64,000 bases of DNA from Eulemur rufifrons (GCF_041146395.1 NC_090989.1:47580501-47644500), one strand, 5' to 3'. Positions 37,335-48,997 are shown, counted from the stretch's first letter. The notes: a model not told the origin generated them from the letters alone. Made by a program: numbers and translations.

Positions 37335-38080
37335 TATTCTTTTTCTCACCGAGAACACTGCTTTGATTCTGTTACTGCTCACCTCCTCTCAGTTTTGCTC
37401 CACCCTTTAAGCCCTATCTTCCTTCCATCTTCAATTTCTCCTTCTCTGCCACAAATACGGCTAGGACACTCCCTATTCTAAAACAACCCTCCTCTGACCC
37501 TATTACTGTAGCAGGCTATTGCCTTATCTCTTTTCCGTTCACTACCACACTTCTAAAAGAGTCCAAATTCTGCTTTCACTTCCTGCTCATACATTCACTT
37601 CTTAACCCCTTGTAATACAGCTTTTACCTTTACCCCTCCGTGAAACCACCTCTGGAAAATCACCAGGAATTTCATATCCAGCAAATCTGATGGACTGTTC
37701 TCAGTCCTGATTCTCCTTGTCCTCTTTGCAGAAATTTTACTTCATGGAATTTTCTCCAATTATGATCTATATAGCCTGCCAGTTCTTTTATCTTTGTGAG
37801 AACTTTTCTTCCATCTCTTTTACTAGCCGCTTTTTCTTCCCCCTGCTCTGTAACGAAAATATTCTTTTCTACACATTCTTTGCCTTGAGTAACTTCTCAT
37901 TCATTCACATTGCTTTACACGTGAATTCCTTCAATTTCTTTTCCCTTTATCTCAAAATCTCTCTCCTCATGATTCTGAAATCTAGCAATCTCTGACTGCT
38001 GTTAGGAGTTTTTTACTTAAGTAACCAGACAGGATCTCAAACTCAGCTTATCTAAAATGAAACAGTCTCCATTCTAATTT
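37335..38080 (+). mobile_element. L2 LINE internal region, sense
   Basis: C/T-rich sequence with L2 ORF2 phrases: 'gatggactgttctcagtcct', 'ccttgtcctctttgcagaaa' and 'caaactcagcttatctaaaa'. The 92-codon frame at 37717-37995 is a decayed piece of this region and lacks any intact catalytic motif. Confidence 0.65.
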
Positions 38081-38577
38081 CATTTTAATTCTTGGCATAG
38101 TATGGTGATTGCTATTCCAAGACAGAGCATATGCTGGCAAACTGCCAGGTATTTGAAAATAGAGGAAACTCCCTGGAAAGAATGAGATGTAGTAAAGAGA
38201 GGAAATGACAGTGTACTGAAAAGACTAGCTGTGAATTATCACAGGAGCACCCCAAATCCTGGCTGTGTCAGGCAGGTTGATGGGATCCTGGAATCCCTCT
38301 TGTAAAGGCAGTCACTTTGACAGAAGCAGAGATAACGCACCCTAAGTACCTGGAGGAGTTCAGGGTTTGGGGACTTTAAGTGCTGAGTACACACTGGTAC
38401 TCAATACAAGCTTGTCAATTGATGGACCACAGGTTTGTGATAGAAATTCTTAGAGTCAGACTCTTCTAGGGTGCAATCCAAGAGCAAGATAAGCACCTCA
38501 GAAAATGCTTACGTTTGCAGGTCACTCAATGTCATTGGGACTAGTAGGGTTGGCTTGGCTTGGCTAGGATTTAATAA
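38081..38577. other. Unassigned sequence
   Basis: No gene or named repeat recognised. Confidence 0.45.
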
Positions 38578-38579
38578 TA

Positions 38580-39096
38580 CAGATATTCCCCAAATTATGA
38601 AGTTACGTCCTGAGAAACCTATTGTAGGTTGAAAATACCGTAAGTAAAAAAATGCATTTTTATTTATTTATTTATTTTTTAAAGAGATGGGTTCTTAGTA
38701 TTTTACCCCGGCTGATCTCAAACTCCTGGCCTCAAGCGATCCTCCCACCTCAGCCTCCTGAGTAGCTGAGATTACAGGTTCAAGCCACCATGCCTGGCCC
38801 AAAAATGCATTTAATACATCTAACCTACTGAACATGATGGATTAGCCTAGCCTACCTCAAATGTGCTCAGAACACTTACATTATCTTATGGTTGGGCAAA
38901 ATCATCTAACACAAAGCCTATTTTATAGTAAAGTATAGAATAGCTCATGTAATTTATTGAATACTGTACTTAAAGTGAAAAACAGAATGGTCATATGGGT
39001 GCTCTAAATATGGTTTCTACTGAGTGCATATCAGTTTTGTACCATCGTAAAGCTGAAACATCTTAAGTTGAGCCATCATAAGTTGGGGATGGTCTG
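38580..39096. repeat. Tigger-family MITE, split by an Alu monomer
   Basis: Termini 'cagatattccccaaattatg' and 'gttggggatggtctg' are flanked by TA at 38578-38579 and 39097-39098, the mariner/Tigger target. Diagnostic inner text includes 'gctcagaacacttacattat', 'gcaaaatcatctaacacaaa' and 'ggtttctactgagtgcatat'. The 140-bp element at 13632 is a shorter member. It carries the Alu monomer at 38660-38800. Confidence 0.92.
38660..38800 (-). mobile_element. Alu monomer (FLAM-like) inside the Tigger MITE
   Basis: An (attt)n tail, then 'aaagagatgggttcttagta', 'ggcctcaagcgatcctccca' and 'caagccaccatgcctggccc'. Only one Alu arm is present. A perfect 12-bp target duplication, aaaaatgcattt, lies at 38648-38659 and 38801-38812, both halves being Tigger sequence. 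Confidence 0.93.
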
Positions 39097-39099
39097 TAG

Positions 39100-39699
39100 T
39101 CATATCTTACTCTTATGGAAGCCATTCATTTCACATCCTTATATCAAAAATCAAAATTAAGAACTCAGATGTAATCCAAAAAGGTCTTTGAGTAGCTAAA
39201 TTAAGTACAATTTTAAATAGTTCTTTAAGATGAAAAATAGCAGCTTAATCGTGATCAGCCCTTTCTTCTGGTTGAGACAGCATACATCTATGTGGTTGAA
39301 AAAGTTTCATTTCATCTTAAATTTGTCTAGAAAGAGTAGTATTCACAATACACTTTTAAGCGTAATACAGAGTATGGACTCCATTGAATGCATTTGGAAA
39401 ATCAGTAGGCAATCTCTGAAACAGGATGATTTCAGTGAATTTTGCATAAGTTGCTTAGCACTCAAGGTTTGTGATGGCATAGGCTATGATTGTCACCCCT
39501 CCGAAAGCTTTGTGGGTCTTAGGTTTGAATGTACACCCATAACTCAGGGAAAATTTGTTTACCTATCATTTTACCATCAAATACACCATTATAAATATAG
39601 CAAGCAAAGACCAAGAAAATGGCCAAATTATTAATATTGATGTTTTAATGCAAATGCAAGATAAAGAAATCTTGTTAACTTCATTCTCCTGAGCAGTTG
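39100..39699. other. Unassigned sequence
   Basis: Contains a 134-codon plus-strand frame (39230-39634) with no recognisable domain, signal peptide or Kozak context. I treat it as chance. It could also be the decayed, opposite-strand continuation of the transposase relic at 39.7 kb. Confidence 0.35.
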
Positions 39700-40250
39700 T
39701 TTATACTCCTTGAACTGTAAAAATGAATATTTGAAATGATGCCTTTTAAGCTTTCCTTCCTCTGTTTCACTCTAGTTTCTGCTAGGCATCACTTTCTAAG
39801 AAGGTTCTAAAACTTCAAAAAATTTCCATTTGGCCTTTTTGATTGTGCTTTTTGTTGAATTCTGATGCTCTTCCTTAAAATTTGCATGATTGGTGATTGG
39901 TTTTTAAATAATTCTGCTGGCATCATGGTCTCATACAATTATTATTCTAGGATTTCTTGAACAAAAGTCATAAAACTTTTATTAAATCTCCAAAATACTA
40001 AGGAAAACGCTTTCAATCAGCATGTGAGAACAGCCTATGATTGCCTTCTGTTGATTTACTGCTTGTTTGGCAGGATATTGCAATCACGCTTTCCACTACC
40101 AGGTTCATATGGGAAAACTTAGGAACTGCTCCATAACTGTCACATCTGTGGACAATTTCAGATTTTTCTGAATTTCCCTCATTATCTTCTGTATTTTCAC
40201 TGGTTTCAAGTTTACTCATCAGACTTCCTGTTTTTAACCACTGATCCATG
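39700..40250 (-). pseudogene. Possible BED-finger / hAT transposase-derived relic
   Basis: The minus-strand frame 40249-40013 (78 codons) starts MDQWLKTGSLMSKLETSENT and resembles the N-terminus of domesticated hAT proteins of the ZBED/FAM200 kind. Beyond its stop, in shifting frames, come pieces like KRFP-YFGDL, NNNCMRP-CQQNYLKTNH and NFKEEHQ. Their order fits the SYLSFGF motif and the BED zinc finger with its final H..H, but the first Cys pair is not readable. Frameshifts and stops break it throughout, so it cannot make a protein. It may be an old autonomous Charlie copy or a pseudogene of a ZBED-type gene. The assignment rests on short motifs only. Confidence 0.4.
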
Positions 40251-40593
40251 CTCCCAGTTGAAGATATAATTTGAAACTATTCACTTGAAAAGTTAAGTGT
40301 AGTGTAACTTTACAACACAAAAAAAACTTCAGAATTTGGGGTTATTTTGTGTTATGGGAGAATTCATTGTGTTTAGAGAAAGAGCTAAGCATATGTATCT
40401 ATTTGTAAATAAAGTATTTGATCTTATAAATTGCAGTGATAATTTAACTGATCTTTGGGAATTTTACATGTGTATGTGTATATGTGTGTGTGTGAGTGTA
40501 TTTGCATATGCAAAAGTTTAAAACCCCTCTAGTGATTCTTTTTAAAAAATCTTATTCAATTTTATTCTAAAAATGGCAGATAAAATCCCAACT

Positions 40594-40746
40594 TTTTTTT
40601 CTTTTTTTCTTTTTTTTTGGTAGAGACAGAGTCTTGGTATGTTGTCCAGGCTGGCCTCCAACTCTTGGGCTTGAACTTCCAGGCTCAAGCCACCCTCCTT
40701 CCTCAGCCTTTCAAGTACCTGGGACTACAGTCATGCTCCACTGTGC
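40594..40746 (-). mobile_element. Alu monomer, antisense
   Basis: A T/C-rich tail, then 'gagacagagtcttggtatgt' through 'ctgggactacagtcatgctc'. One arm only, with a small internal duplication of the 'aactcttgggctt / aacttccaggctc' type. The 7-bp repeat cccaact at 40587-40593 and 40746-40752 is a likely target duplication. Confidence 0.85.
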
Positions 40747-40756
40747 CCAACTGCCC

Positions 40757-41635
40757 CACTCATTCTTAATGGGACAGACTTATTAAAAAAATATCAACTA
40801 TAAAGACTCTATGGAATTTCCCAAAGATTATGTAACCTGACAGACTAGCACTATTCTTCCCACCAGGTAGTGACATTATCTTAAGCTATTCTCATCTTAG
40901 ATATGTTTTCAGCTTTCCTTACTATAGGAGTCATGTTTATACCATATGATGTTGTTCGCTCTCATTGGAGCAGGGGTGATAACTTGATTAGCCTGACCAA
41001 TCAGACACTCTTTTCTTTAATTAGGGGATTGGGACTAACACCTTCTAGTTTGCAACGTGCAACTGCTATGGAAAAGAAGTACTGGTGGGATAATACCCAT
41101 TAATACCCTCCGAGATATGGAGAACAATCTGCTCCTTTGCAAAATGAGCACAGACTACTGTGTCTTTTCGAGTTCTTGTATTTACTTTTTATATTTTCTG
41201 ACCTGGAGCTTTTAGCTGTCATTTCTTGTTGCCATTTTGGTGACCATTCAAGAAGCTAACAGTAGTGGTGAGTTTTCCCATTTCTGCCCCTTCTGGGCCC
41301 ATGCTTCCTATACTGGCCCTTCTGAACTTTTTAGTTGAAGGTGTACCACAGACACTTCTGATCATTGAGAACATACTGGTTTCCCAACATATCTTGGCAG
41401 AGGTACAGCCTTATTTCCTTTTAGTTCAGCTGAGGTAATGTTATAATCTTCCACAAGGAACTTTGGCAAAAACTAAGGGTAGAGTATGGTGGGAGTAGAG
41501 GGGAGGGATAGTGGGAGAGCGTAGAAATCAGTGAATTCGCATAGGGCAGGGTTCTGATCTGTACTGTATGTCCAGATCTACTTTGGCCAGGACAGCTTTT
41601 GGGCAAGTAACTCCTAGTCCCTGGATTAGCTTTTA
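40757..41635. other. Unassigned sequence
   Basis: About 880 bp without a named repeat or gene. Short frames at 40903-41103 and 41421-41606 have no domain. Confidence 0.45.
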
Positions 41636-41902
41636 CACACTGACTGCCACACTAGAAAGAAAATTTTTTTCCTTGGGGTCATGGTGTTTTATTATGAAAA
41701 TAGAATAAAAACTTAGAACACAAAATGATCCTTTATAATTTAATGAAAAATTTGTTATTTTTTATTGTTTTCTGTATGTGAGTTATATGCAACTAGTTCT
41801 CACAGCTCCCAAGGTGAAGAGATGTGTGAGTTACATATGCTTCATGAAGCCCCAGGCTCAAAACTACTGTGAGTTAAATACAACTCACATGGCAGTTATG
41901 TG
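41636..41902. mobile_element. piggyBac-like MITE (MER75/MER85/Looper kind)
   Basis: A 267-bp element. The left end starts 'cacactgactgccacactag'. The right end, read on the other strand, starts 'cacataactgccatgtgagt', giving an imperfect terminal inverted repeat around ACTGCCA. TTAA flanks the right end (41903-41906); the left flank reads TTTA (41632-41635), one change from TTAA. The inner part repeats 'gtgagttatatgcaact', 'gtgtgagttacatatgc' and 'gtgagttaaatacaactcac'. It has no transposase frame. Family name is inferred from the TTAA target and the ACTGCCA end. Confidence 0.6.
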
Positions 41903-41949
41903 TTAAACTTCTATATATTGTATATATATTTGAATGAGTACAAAATTTA

Positions 41950-42345
41950 AAAAATAGACACTAAAAGCACAAGCTACAGAAAGGAAAAAATATAAATGGG
42001 ATTTTACCAAAATTAAAACTTTTGTGCTTCAAATGACATCATCAAAAGAGACAACCAATGGAATGCAAGAAAATATTTGCAAAGCACATCTCTGATAGGG
42101 AATTTGTAATCAGAATATAAAAGAACTTTTATAATTAATAAAAGATAAATAATACAATTAAAGATGGGGAAATAAATTAAGTAGATATTTCTCCAAAGAA
42201 AACATACAAATTGTCAATAAGTATATGAAAAAATGCTCAACATAATTAGTTATTAAGGAAATGAAAATCAAAACCACAATAAGATAACATTCTCATCCAC
42301 TAGAATGGCTAATATAGAAAAAACAAAACACACCAGACAATAACA
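41950..42345 (+). mobile_element. L1M ORF2 C-terminal fragment, sense
   Basis: 'aaagcacaagctacagaaag', 'gaaaatatttgcaaagcaca', 'agatatttctccaaagaaaa' and 'aaaatcaaaaccacaataag' match ORF2 near its 3' end. Truncated on both sides and full of stops. Confidence 0.88.
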
Positions 42346-42439
42346 AGCGTGTGTGTGGGCACATTTGTGTATTTTTTTGCTGGGCTGCTATTTCCTTTTA
42401 ACACTCTGTATAAACTCAGCCACAAGAAGCAATAGTTAT

Positions 42440-42690
42440 ATTTAGGTTTCATTGCCATAGAATTTTACAGTTATTATGACCTTTACCATGTATTGTCTGC
42501 CATATTAGATCTTTGTAGCTATGTAAGTTTGGCAAAATAGTACATTATTTTCTCTTTTTTGAAGATAAAGAAACTCAGTCTCAGAGATGTTAAGTAACTT
42601 GGCCAAATCATCCTATAAATGGTTAACCTAGGACTTCAGTTTTCTTTATAAGATACATGCCACTTCTCAAATAATACTGCCTCATGTTTA
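42440..42690 (-). repeat. MIR SINE, antisense
   Basis: Antisense MIR centre: 'agataaagaaactcagtctc', 'gatgttaagtaacttggcca', 'taaatggttaacctagga'. Confidence 0.7.
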
Positions 42691-42725
42691 ATTGCAATGT
42701 TTAGATGGCTTTAAAATAGTATATT

Positions 42726-43026
<301 letters not shown>

Positions 43027-43039
43027 AATAGTATATTCA

Positions 43040-43290
43040 TCTACATCACTTCATTTTAAACTTCACAACCACCTTATGAGGTGAATAGGCCAGGTAATGT
43101 TATATTAATTTTACAGTTGAGGAACATGACACTCAGAATGATCAAGTTTATTTCAAGCTCTGCCACTCACTTACCTTGAACAAATCATACAACTTCTCTG
43201 TTTCTAAGTTTTGTTATGTATAAATTGAAGTCTCTTATTAGATGAGCTCGAAGGTCCCTCCTACACCTACTAGACTATGATTCTGCCATT
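43040..43290. repeat. MIR antisense followed by MIR3-like sense piece
   Basis: 43040-43150 reads as antisense MIR ('accttatgaggtgaatagg', 'ttttacagttgaggaacatg'). 43150-43290 reads as a sense MIR3/THER-like piece ('agctctgccactcacttacc', 'gatgagctcgaaggtccctc'). Confidence 0.6.
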
Positions 43291-45104
43291 TAGTATGTTC
43301 CTCTATTAGCAGTATATGTGCTTTGAGATGCTTTTCCAACCATGGTGAATGAGCTTCTGTTGGATGATCTGTACTTGCTTACCGAGTTATTTCTGCAACT
43401 GGAACACACATCCTTGAAAAGTCTGGACAAGACCAAGGGAGCCGGCTTTAGCTGTAGAACAGGGCTCAAGTAACTGAACAATATAGGGGTTAAATTTATG
43501 AAACCAAGATTTTGGTTTCATTGACTTGGGCTCTAATCCAATTAAACCACTCATAGACTTTTTAAAATGTAATAATTTCATTTAATTGAATTAAAAAAAC
43601 CTAACACATAAGAGTTTACCCTTTGTGGTAAATAATGTGCCTAACATTTTTATAACAAAGAGTTTCTGCTGTATCAGCACTTTGAGACCTGGCTGTAGAA
43701 AAAATATCCTTAATTTCTACCTCAGCAGGAAGAGTACATCAGAGGAGATTCTTCCTTTATTCCTCATTTACTTTTTGCACTATGTATAGTTTGTTTTTAT
43801 TTATTTACAGTGATAATGGATTTTAAAAGATTTGTTTAAGAAATACTTCTCATCTTACATTTTCTTAGTACCTAAAAATAAAATAGCGAACTAAATATTT
43901 TCAGCATGCTTCTAGCTCAAGAAATGATCTTTCCTTCATTGCTGTTGCAAAGGTGAAATTCAGCTCTTTCCAGGATACTGGTTCAGGAAACTTGGTGGGT
44001 GTGAATGTTGCCTAACAGTTTTTGAGCTGTCTGCATAACCTTTTGATATCAATTAAGTTTCAGATTCTGTGACTGTTTCCTCTACAACCCAAGAACCAGT
44101 GATCTTTTGAAAAAGGAAAATTGTTCTTGTTTTTTTCAGCAGTCATAACACTTAAAACCCTTGTCTCTGTCTCCCCTTTTCTCTCTCTCTTGTTGAAACA
44201 GGCTATAAATGCACTGATACTATTTTCTGTTCATTGATCATGTGGAAAATTATCCTTCAATTTTTCTTAAGAACTGAAAGAAGTTCCCTCAAAGAAAAGA
44301 GTTTTCAGTGGTTGGCTGAGTTAAATACAGAAAGTCAAAACATATGGGAAAATACTGAGGCCTTTACCTACAACTCAGAAGTGTTCTCATGAGAAACAAA
44401 AGCTAAGCTTCAGGACAGCTTAATTTCGGCTTAATTTCTGCCGTCTTTCCTTCGATGTCTCTATGAAGGACATCAAGATTCAAGAATAGTGGTTCTCCCA
44501 CCTAAGATGCATCAGAGATAAAGCTTATCAGAAAAGATAAGAGTATAAGTTTTCTCTGTAAACTTTGAAGAAATAATGAAATGTATAATTTTAAAGTTCC
44601 AAACCCAGTTTTGTAGAGCAGGAAACTAACTTTAATTCTTACAGAGGCAATAGCGATTTCTGAGATGTGTTTACAGACTAGGTACATGTTATTCGATAAG
44701 ATAGTTAAAATCTATTTCATCAGATCATATTATGATTTATTCCAATTAGTCAGGCCTTATTTATTTTATTTCATGAAACATAAATTTCTCTTTCCTAATA
44801 ACAAAAAATGAGTTTTAAAAACCTATAATAAAAAAGTAAACTTAAGTATGCAAAGGGGTTCACCGGTTTAAAAAAGTCTTTTAGAGAGATTATGAGCTAA
44901 GAAGTTTGAAACCACGGTAGAAGAATATGCTAAACTAGAACAATCGAGTCTGACTGCTGTTTCACAATATTATAAGGCCTTGGGAAGTTTTATAATTTAA
45001 GCTTTCAAAAGATGGTTTTCCTGGACTTCTTCCATAGAACACATTTCACTGAAGATGTTTCTGAACGATCTCACTTGAACATAATTTTTTTTCTTTTATA
45101 ATAT
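43291..45104. other. Unassigned sequence
   Basis: About 1.8 kb of AT-rich DNA with no gene or named repeat. Minus frames at 43290-43581 and 44502-44687 have no domain. Confidence 0.45.
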
Positions 45105-45660
45105 CTTAAAATATGCTATTATTAATAGGTATTTACTGATTACTTGAATATATGAATAGAGGAAACATCCTGCTAAGCACTTTCCATATATAATCCTATG
45201 TAATAGCACCACAATCTTTTTTTTTTTTTTTTTGAGACAGAGTCTCACTCTGTTGCCTGAGCTAGAGTGCCATGGTGTCAACCTAGCTCAGCAACCTCAA
45301 ACTCCTGGGTTCAAGCAATCCTTCTACCTCAGCCTCCCAGGTAGCTGGGACTACAGGCATGCGCCACCATGCCTGGCTAATTTTTTCTATATATTTTTAG
45401 TTGTCCAGCTAATTTCTTTCCATTTTTAGTAGAGACGGGGTCTGGCTCTCACTCAGGCTGGTCCTGAACTCCTGAGCTCAAAGGATCCACCCACCTCGGC
45501 CTCCCAGAGTGCTAGGATTAGAGGCGTGAGCCACCGCACCTGGCAGCACCACGATCTTAATAAGGCTGATACTGTTACTAATTGCAAATGAGAAAACTGA
45601 GGCTCAGAAAAGTTAATTAACTTTCCCCAAGGGTGAACATAGCAAAAAAGTGGTAGTGGA
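45105..45660 (-). repeat. MIR antisense, split by an Alu
   Basis: Left part 45105-45218 ('cctgctaagcactttccata', 'taatcctatgtaatagca') and right part 45545-45660 ('gagaaaactgaggctcagaa', 'aagttaattaactttcccca') join to one MIR when the Alu at 45219-45544 is removed. Confidence 0.8.
45219..45544 (-). mobile_element. Alu, strepsirrhine type, antisense
   Basis: A T-run, then 'gagacagagtctcactctgt', with the complement of the extra inter-arm segment ('ttgtccagctaatttctttc'). A 14-bp target duplication with one mismatch, agcaccacaatctt, lies at 45205-45218 and 45545-45558. Confidence 0.97.
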
Positions 45661-45711
45661 AGCATTTTTAATTTTTCTACATAGTTTGACTTAAGGGCTC
45701 CCATTCTTTCT

Positions 45712-47092
45712 TTTTTTAAATTTCAAAATATTATGGGGTACAAATGTTTTTGGTTACATGTATCAATTCTGTTATGCTTGAGTCAGGGTTATAAGTGTGC
45801 TCATCACCCAGATAGTGTTCACTGTACCTTTTAGGTAGGTTTAATCCACCCCTTCCTCCCCCATCCCCTCTTGTTTTTCACTGAGTTGGATTTCCCTCTG
45901 TGCACATGTGAGCTCATCTGTTAGTTACAATTTAATAGCAAGTACATGTGTTTGTTTTTCCATTCTTTAGATACCTCACTTAGGATAATGGTCTCAGTTC
46001 CATCCAAATTGTTGCAAAAGGCTTTAATTCATCCTTCTTCATGGCTGCGTAGTATTCTATAGTATACATATACCACATTTTGTTAATCCGCTCATGAATT
46101 GGTAAGCACTTGGGTTGATTCCACATCTTTGCAATTGTGAATTGTGTTGCAATAAACATTTGTGAACAGGTGTCTTTTTGATAAAATGACTTCTTTTTCT
46201 TTCAGTAAATGCCTAGTAGTGGGATTGCTTGATCAAATGGTAGGTCTACTTTTAGTTCTTTAAGGAATCTCCATACTGTTTTCCACAGAGGTTGTCCTAA
46301 TTTGCAGTCCCACCAACAGTGTATAAGCCTTCCTTTCTCTCTGCATCCATGCCAGTATCTATTGTTTTTGGACTTTTTAATAAAAGTCTTTCTAATGGAG
46401 GTTAGGTAATATATCATTGTGGTTTTAATTTGCATTTCCCTGATGATTAGTGATGTTGAGCATTTTTTCATATGTTTATTGGCCATTTGTCTATCTTCTT
46501 TTGAAAGCTTCTGTTCATGTCTTTTGCCCCCCTTTAATGGGTTTGTTTGTTTGTTTCTTGCTGATTTGCTTGAGTTCTTTGTAGATTGTAGTTATTAGCC
46601 TTTTATTGGTTGTATAGCTTATGAATATTTTCTCCCATTCTGTAGGTTGTCTATTTGCTCTGTTGATTATTTCGTTAACTGTGCAGAAACTTTTTAATTT
46701 AATCAAGCCCCATTTATTTATTTTTGTTGTTGGTGTGATTGCCATTGGGGTCTTATTATAAATTCTTTGCCTAGACCAATGTCTAGAAGAGTTTTTCCAA
46801 CATTTCCTTCTAGAGTTCTTATGGTTTTATGCCTTAAGTCTTTTATCCATTTTGAATTAATTTTTGTGAGTGGTAAGAGATATGGACCCTGTTTCATTCT
46901 TCTGCATGTGGCTATCCAATTTTCCCAGCACCATTTACTGATTAGGGCTTCTTTTCCCCAGTGTATATCGTTGTCTGCTTTGTCAAAGATCAATTGGCTA
47001 TATGTGACTGGTTTTATACCTGGGTTCTCTGTTCAGTTCCATTGATCTATGTCTCTATTTTTGGGCCAATGACATGCTATTTTGGTTACTAG
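45712..47092 (-). mobile_element. L1, 5'-truncated, antisense
   Basis: About 1.4 kb. A T-rich end, then 3' UTR ('gtttttggttacatgtatca', a C-rich stretch at 45850-45880), then the complement of the ORF2 C-terminus. Minus frames 46718-46993, 46515-46745 and 46202-46486 show [22 protein letters not shown] and [15 protein letters not shown], separated by frameshifts. Somewhat older than the copies at 14.4 and 62 kb. Confidence 0.93.
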
Positions 47093-47253
47093 TGGCCTCA
47101 TGGACTGCTTTTTTTAATAGCACCTTCATGGCATTATTTTTTCCTAAGTTCCAGTTGATAGTATTTCTATTTGTACAATATTCTTCTGATTATAGAATCA
47201 TTATTTTTAGTGTCTTGGGTCTTAGGCTAATAGTTCTTATGGTGGGCCACTCT

Positions 47254-47542
47254 ATTTTTTCTTTTTGGGGGATAGGGTCTCACTCTATTGCCCAGGCTGG
47301 AGTGCAGTGGCATCATCATAGCTCACAGCAACCTCAAACTCCTGGGCTTAAGTGATCCTTCTGCCTCAGCCTCCTGAGTATCTAGGACTATAGGAGAGAG
47401 TCACTGTGCCTGTATAATTTTTTTGCTTTTTGTAGAGATGGGGTCTTGCTATTGCCCGTGCTCCTCTCAAAGGATTTAAAGGATCCTGCTGCCTCAGCCT
47501 CCCAAAGTGCTGGGATTATAGGTACAAGTCACTGCACCCGGC
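47254..47542 (-). mobile_element. Alu, old, antisense
   Basis: Dimer without the extra inter-arm segment. A perfect 16-bp target duplication, tatggtgggccactct, lies at 47238-47253 and 47543-47558. The left half of the second arm is rearranged ('attgcccgtgctcctctcaa'). Confidence 0.95.
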
Positions 47543-47558
47543 TATGGTGGGCCACTCT

Positions 47559-47954
47559 GACTTTTAGAATCATGGTTACTACAGTAATTTGAACTTATTT
47601 AAGTATGTTTGGGTATCTAATCTTGGGAGGGCCTGTTGGTTTCTCATCAGTGTACCCAAAAAAATTCATTGGCCTTGCGGAGGAAAGCAATATATGCTGG
47701 CATTCTTTTCTTAGTTTTATTTAACTAAACCATCATGTAGGGTGATATCTCCAATATAGTTAGATGTTTGGTAGAAGAAATGATAGAAATTATATTTTAG
47801 ATACCTCATTTTCTCAATAACTTCCCCAAATAATTAAAAAAATATTCATGACTTAGTGATTTGATTTTCTTGGTAAAATAGCAGTGTTTAGTTATTTATG
47901 TATATGTTTATCTCATTGGCCACATATGTGGATTGTTTACTTTGTAGATTAGGT
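47559..47954. other. Unassigned sequence
   Basis: About 400 bp without gene or named repeat. Confidence 0.45.
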
Positions 47955-48387
47955 TGTGTAGGGGATACTGTGAGATGTTACTCAGATCCCTCACTTCAAG
48001 CCTGAGGCATTCATTCTCTCAGCACCCTAGAGAATTGGCTGCTGACAGCTTTTGCCTAATTCCCTCTGTGAGGAGGGTCCTCAACCTAAGGGAGCTTCCT
48101 TGCCCAAGCCTTTGCCCCAGTTTGAAAGGAGCCTGCATCCAGTGACTAGGTGATGTGCAAAATGTCCCAGGCTCCCTTGCCTCAGTTTGGAAGACCTCTG
48201 AAGGATTGTTCCAGCCTCTGTGACATCAGCTGAGACTGCAGTTATTTCTGTATCACAGTTCAATCTCTCCTTCTGCCCAATCCTTTATTCTTCAGCTCCT
48301 TACAGATACTCCTGAGGTCACTCTCTAATAAAATTCTGATGTAAATCTCTACTGTAGTCTCTTTTCCAGGGAGCATGACCTAAAACA
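47955..48387 (+). mobile_element. LTR (ERVL-like), solo
   Basis: From about 'tgtgtaggggatactgtgag' to 'gagcatgacctaaaaca'. Contains 'cactctctaataaaattctg' (AATAAA at 48329) followed by 'gtctcttttccagggagcat', the order seen at the 3' end of some ERVL LTRs. No target duplication was recognised, so boundaries and family are approximate. Confidence 0.55.
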
Positions 48388-48644
48388 GCTAAGAAAGAGT
48401 TTAAATTCCAAAATCATTTCTTTTTGCCACTAATTCAGCATTCTTCTGGTGTTTCTCCCTCCTTTTGACAGTTAAGTACTCTGGGAAATCAAGCTTTTGG
48501 ATAATTAGCCTCATTATAATATAAGTGGGAAGGCAAATGCACTAAAAATAAAATTTAAGAGAAATTTGGATTCTTTCCAATTCGTCCTCAGCATTAGGAT
48601 GGTTAGAGATCTTTCTGCATAACGGTGCATGACAGGACAATTGG

Positions 48645-48900
48645 AGCCATCCATTCAATTAATATTTTGAGTGCATACTATATATAAAGTATTACGAAAA
48701 AATTTTTAAATAAGTAAGACATGGCTCCCGCCCTCAAGGAGAAGAAATAAATAACTATAAAAGAAATAGATAAAAGGTAAACATTAGTGGTTCTAATAAA
48801 GTGTTATGAGTTCTGATTAGAAAGGAATTTAGCTGGGGTAATCAGAACAGGTATCTGAAAAATGTGGTATTAAGGGGGCATTGCAGGAAGGCTCAATGTA
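48645..48900 (-). mobile_element. L2 LINE 3' end, antisense
   Basis: 'ccattcaattaatattttga', 'gtgcatactatatataaagt', 'gacatggctcccgccctcaa' and 'gtggttctaataaagtgtta' follow the antisense L2 terminus. Confidence 0.65.
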
Positions 48901-48932
48901 TCTGAGGACACCTTAGTCAACTCAGCATTTTT

Positions 48933-48947
48933 TTTTTTTTTTACTAG

Positions 48948-48991
<44 letters not shown>

Positions 48992-48997
48992 GAGCAC
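48933..48997 (-). pseudogene. RNU6 pseudogene: U6 snRNA retropseudogene, 5' half plus poly(A)
   Basis: The minus strand from 48997 starts 'gtgctcgcttcggcagcaca', continues 'tatactaaaattggaacgat' and 'acagagaagactag', then passes straight into a poly(A) tract. That is U6 nucleotides 1 to about 54 with about one change. The rest of U6 is missing. A perfect 16-bp target duplication, tcaactcagcattttt, lies at 48917-48932 and 48998-49013. This is L1-mediated retroposition of a truncated or chimeric U6 transcript. The internal promoter elements are not enough for expression. Confidence 0.96.

Noticed and set aside
39230..39634. 134-codon plus-strand open frame
   Set aside because: No recognisable domain, signal peptide or initiation context. 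Neighbouring evidence points to a decayed element on the other strand.
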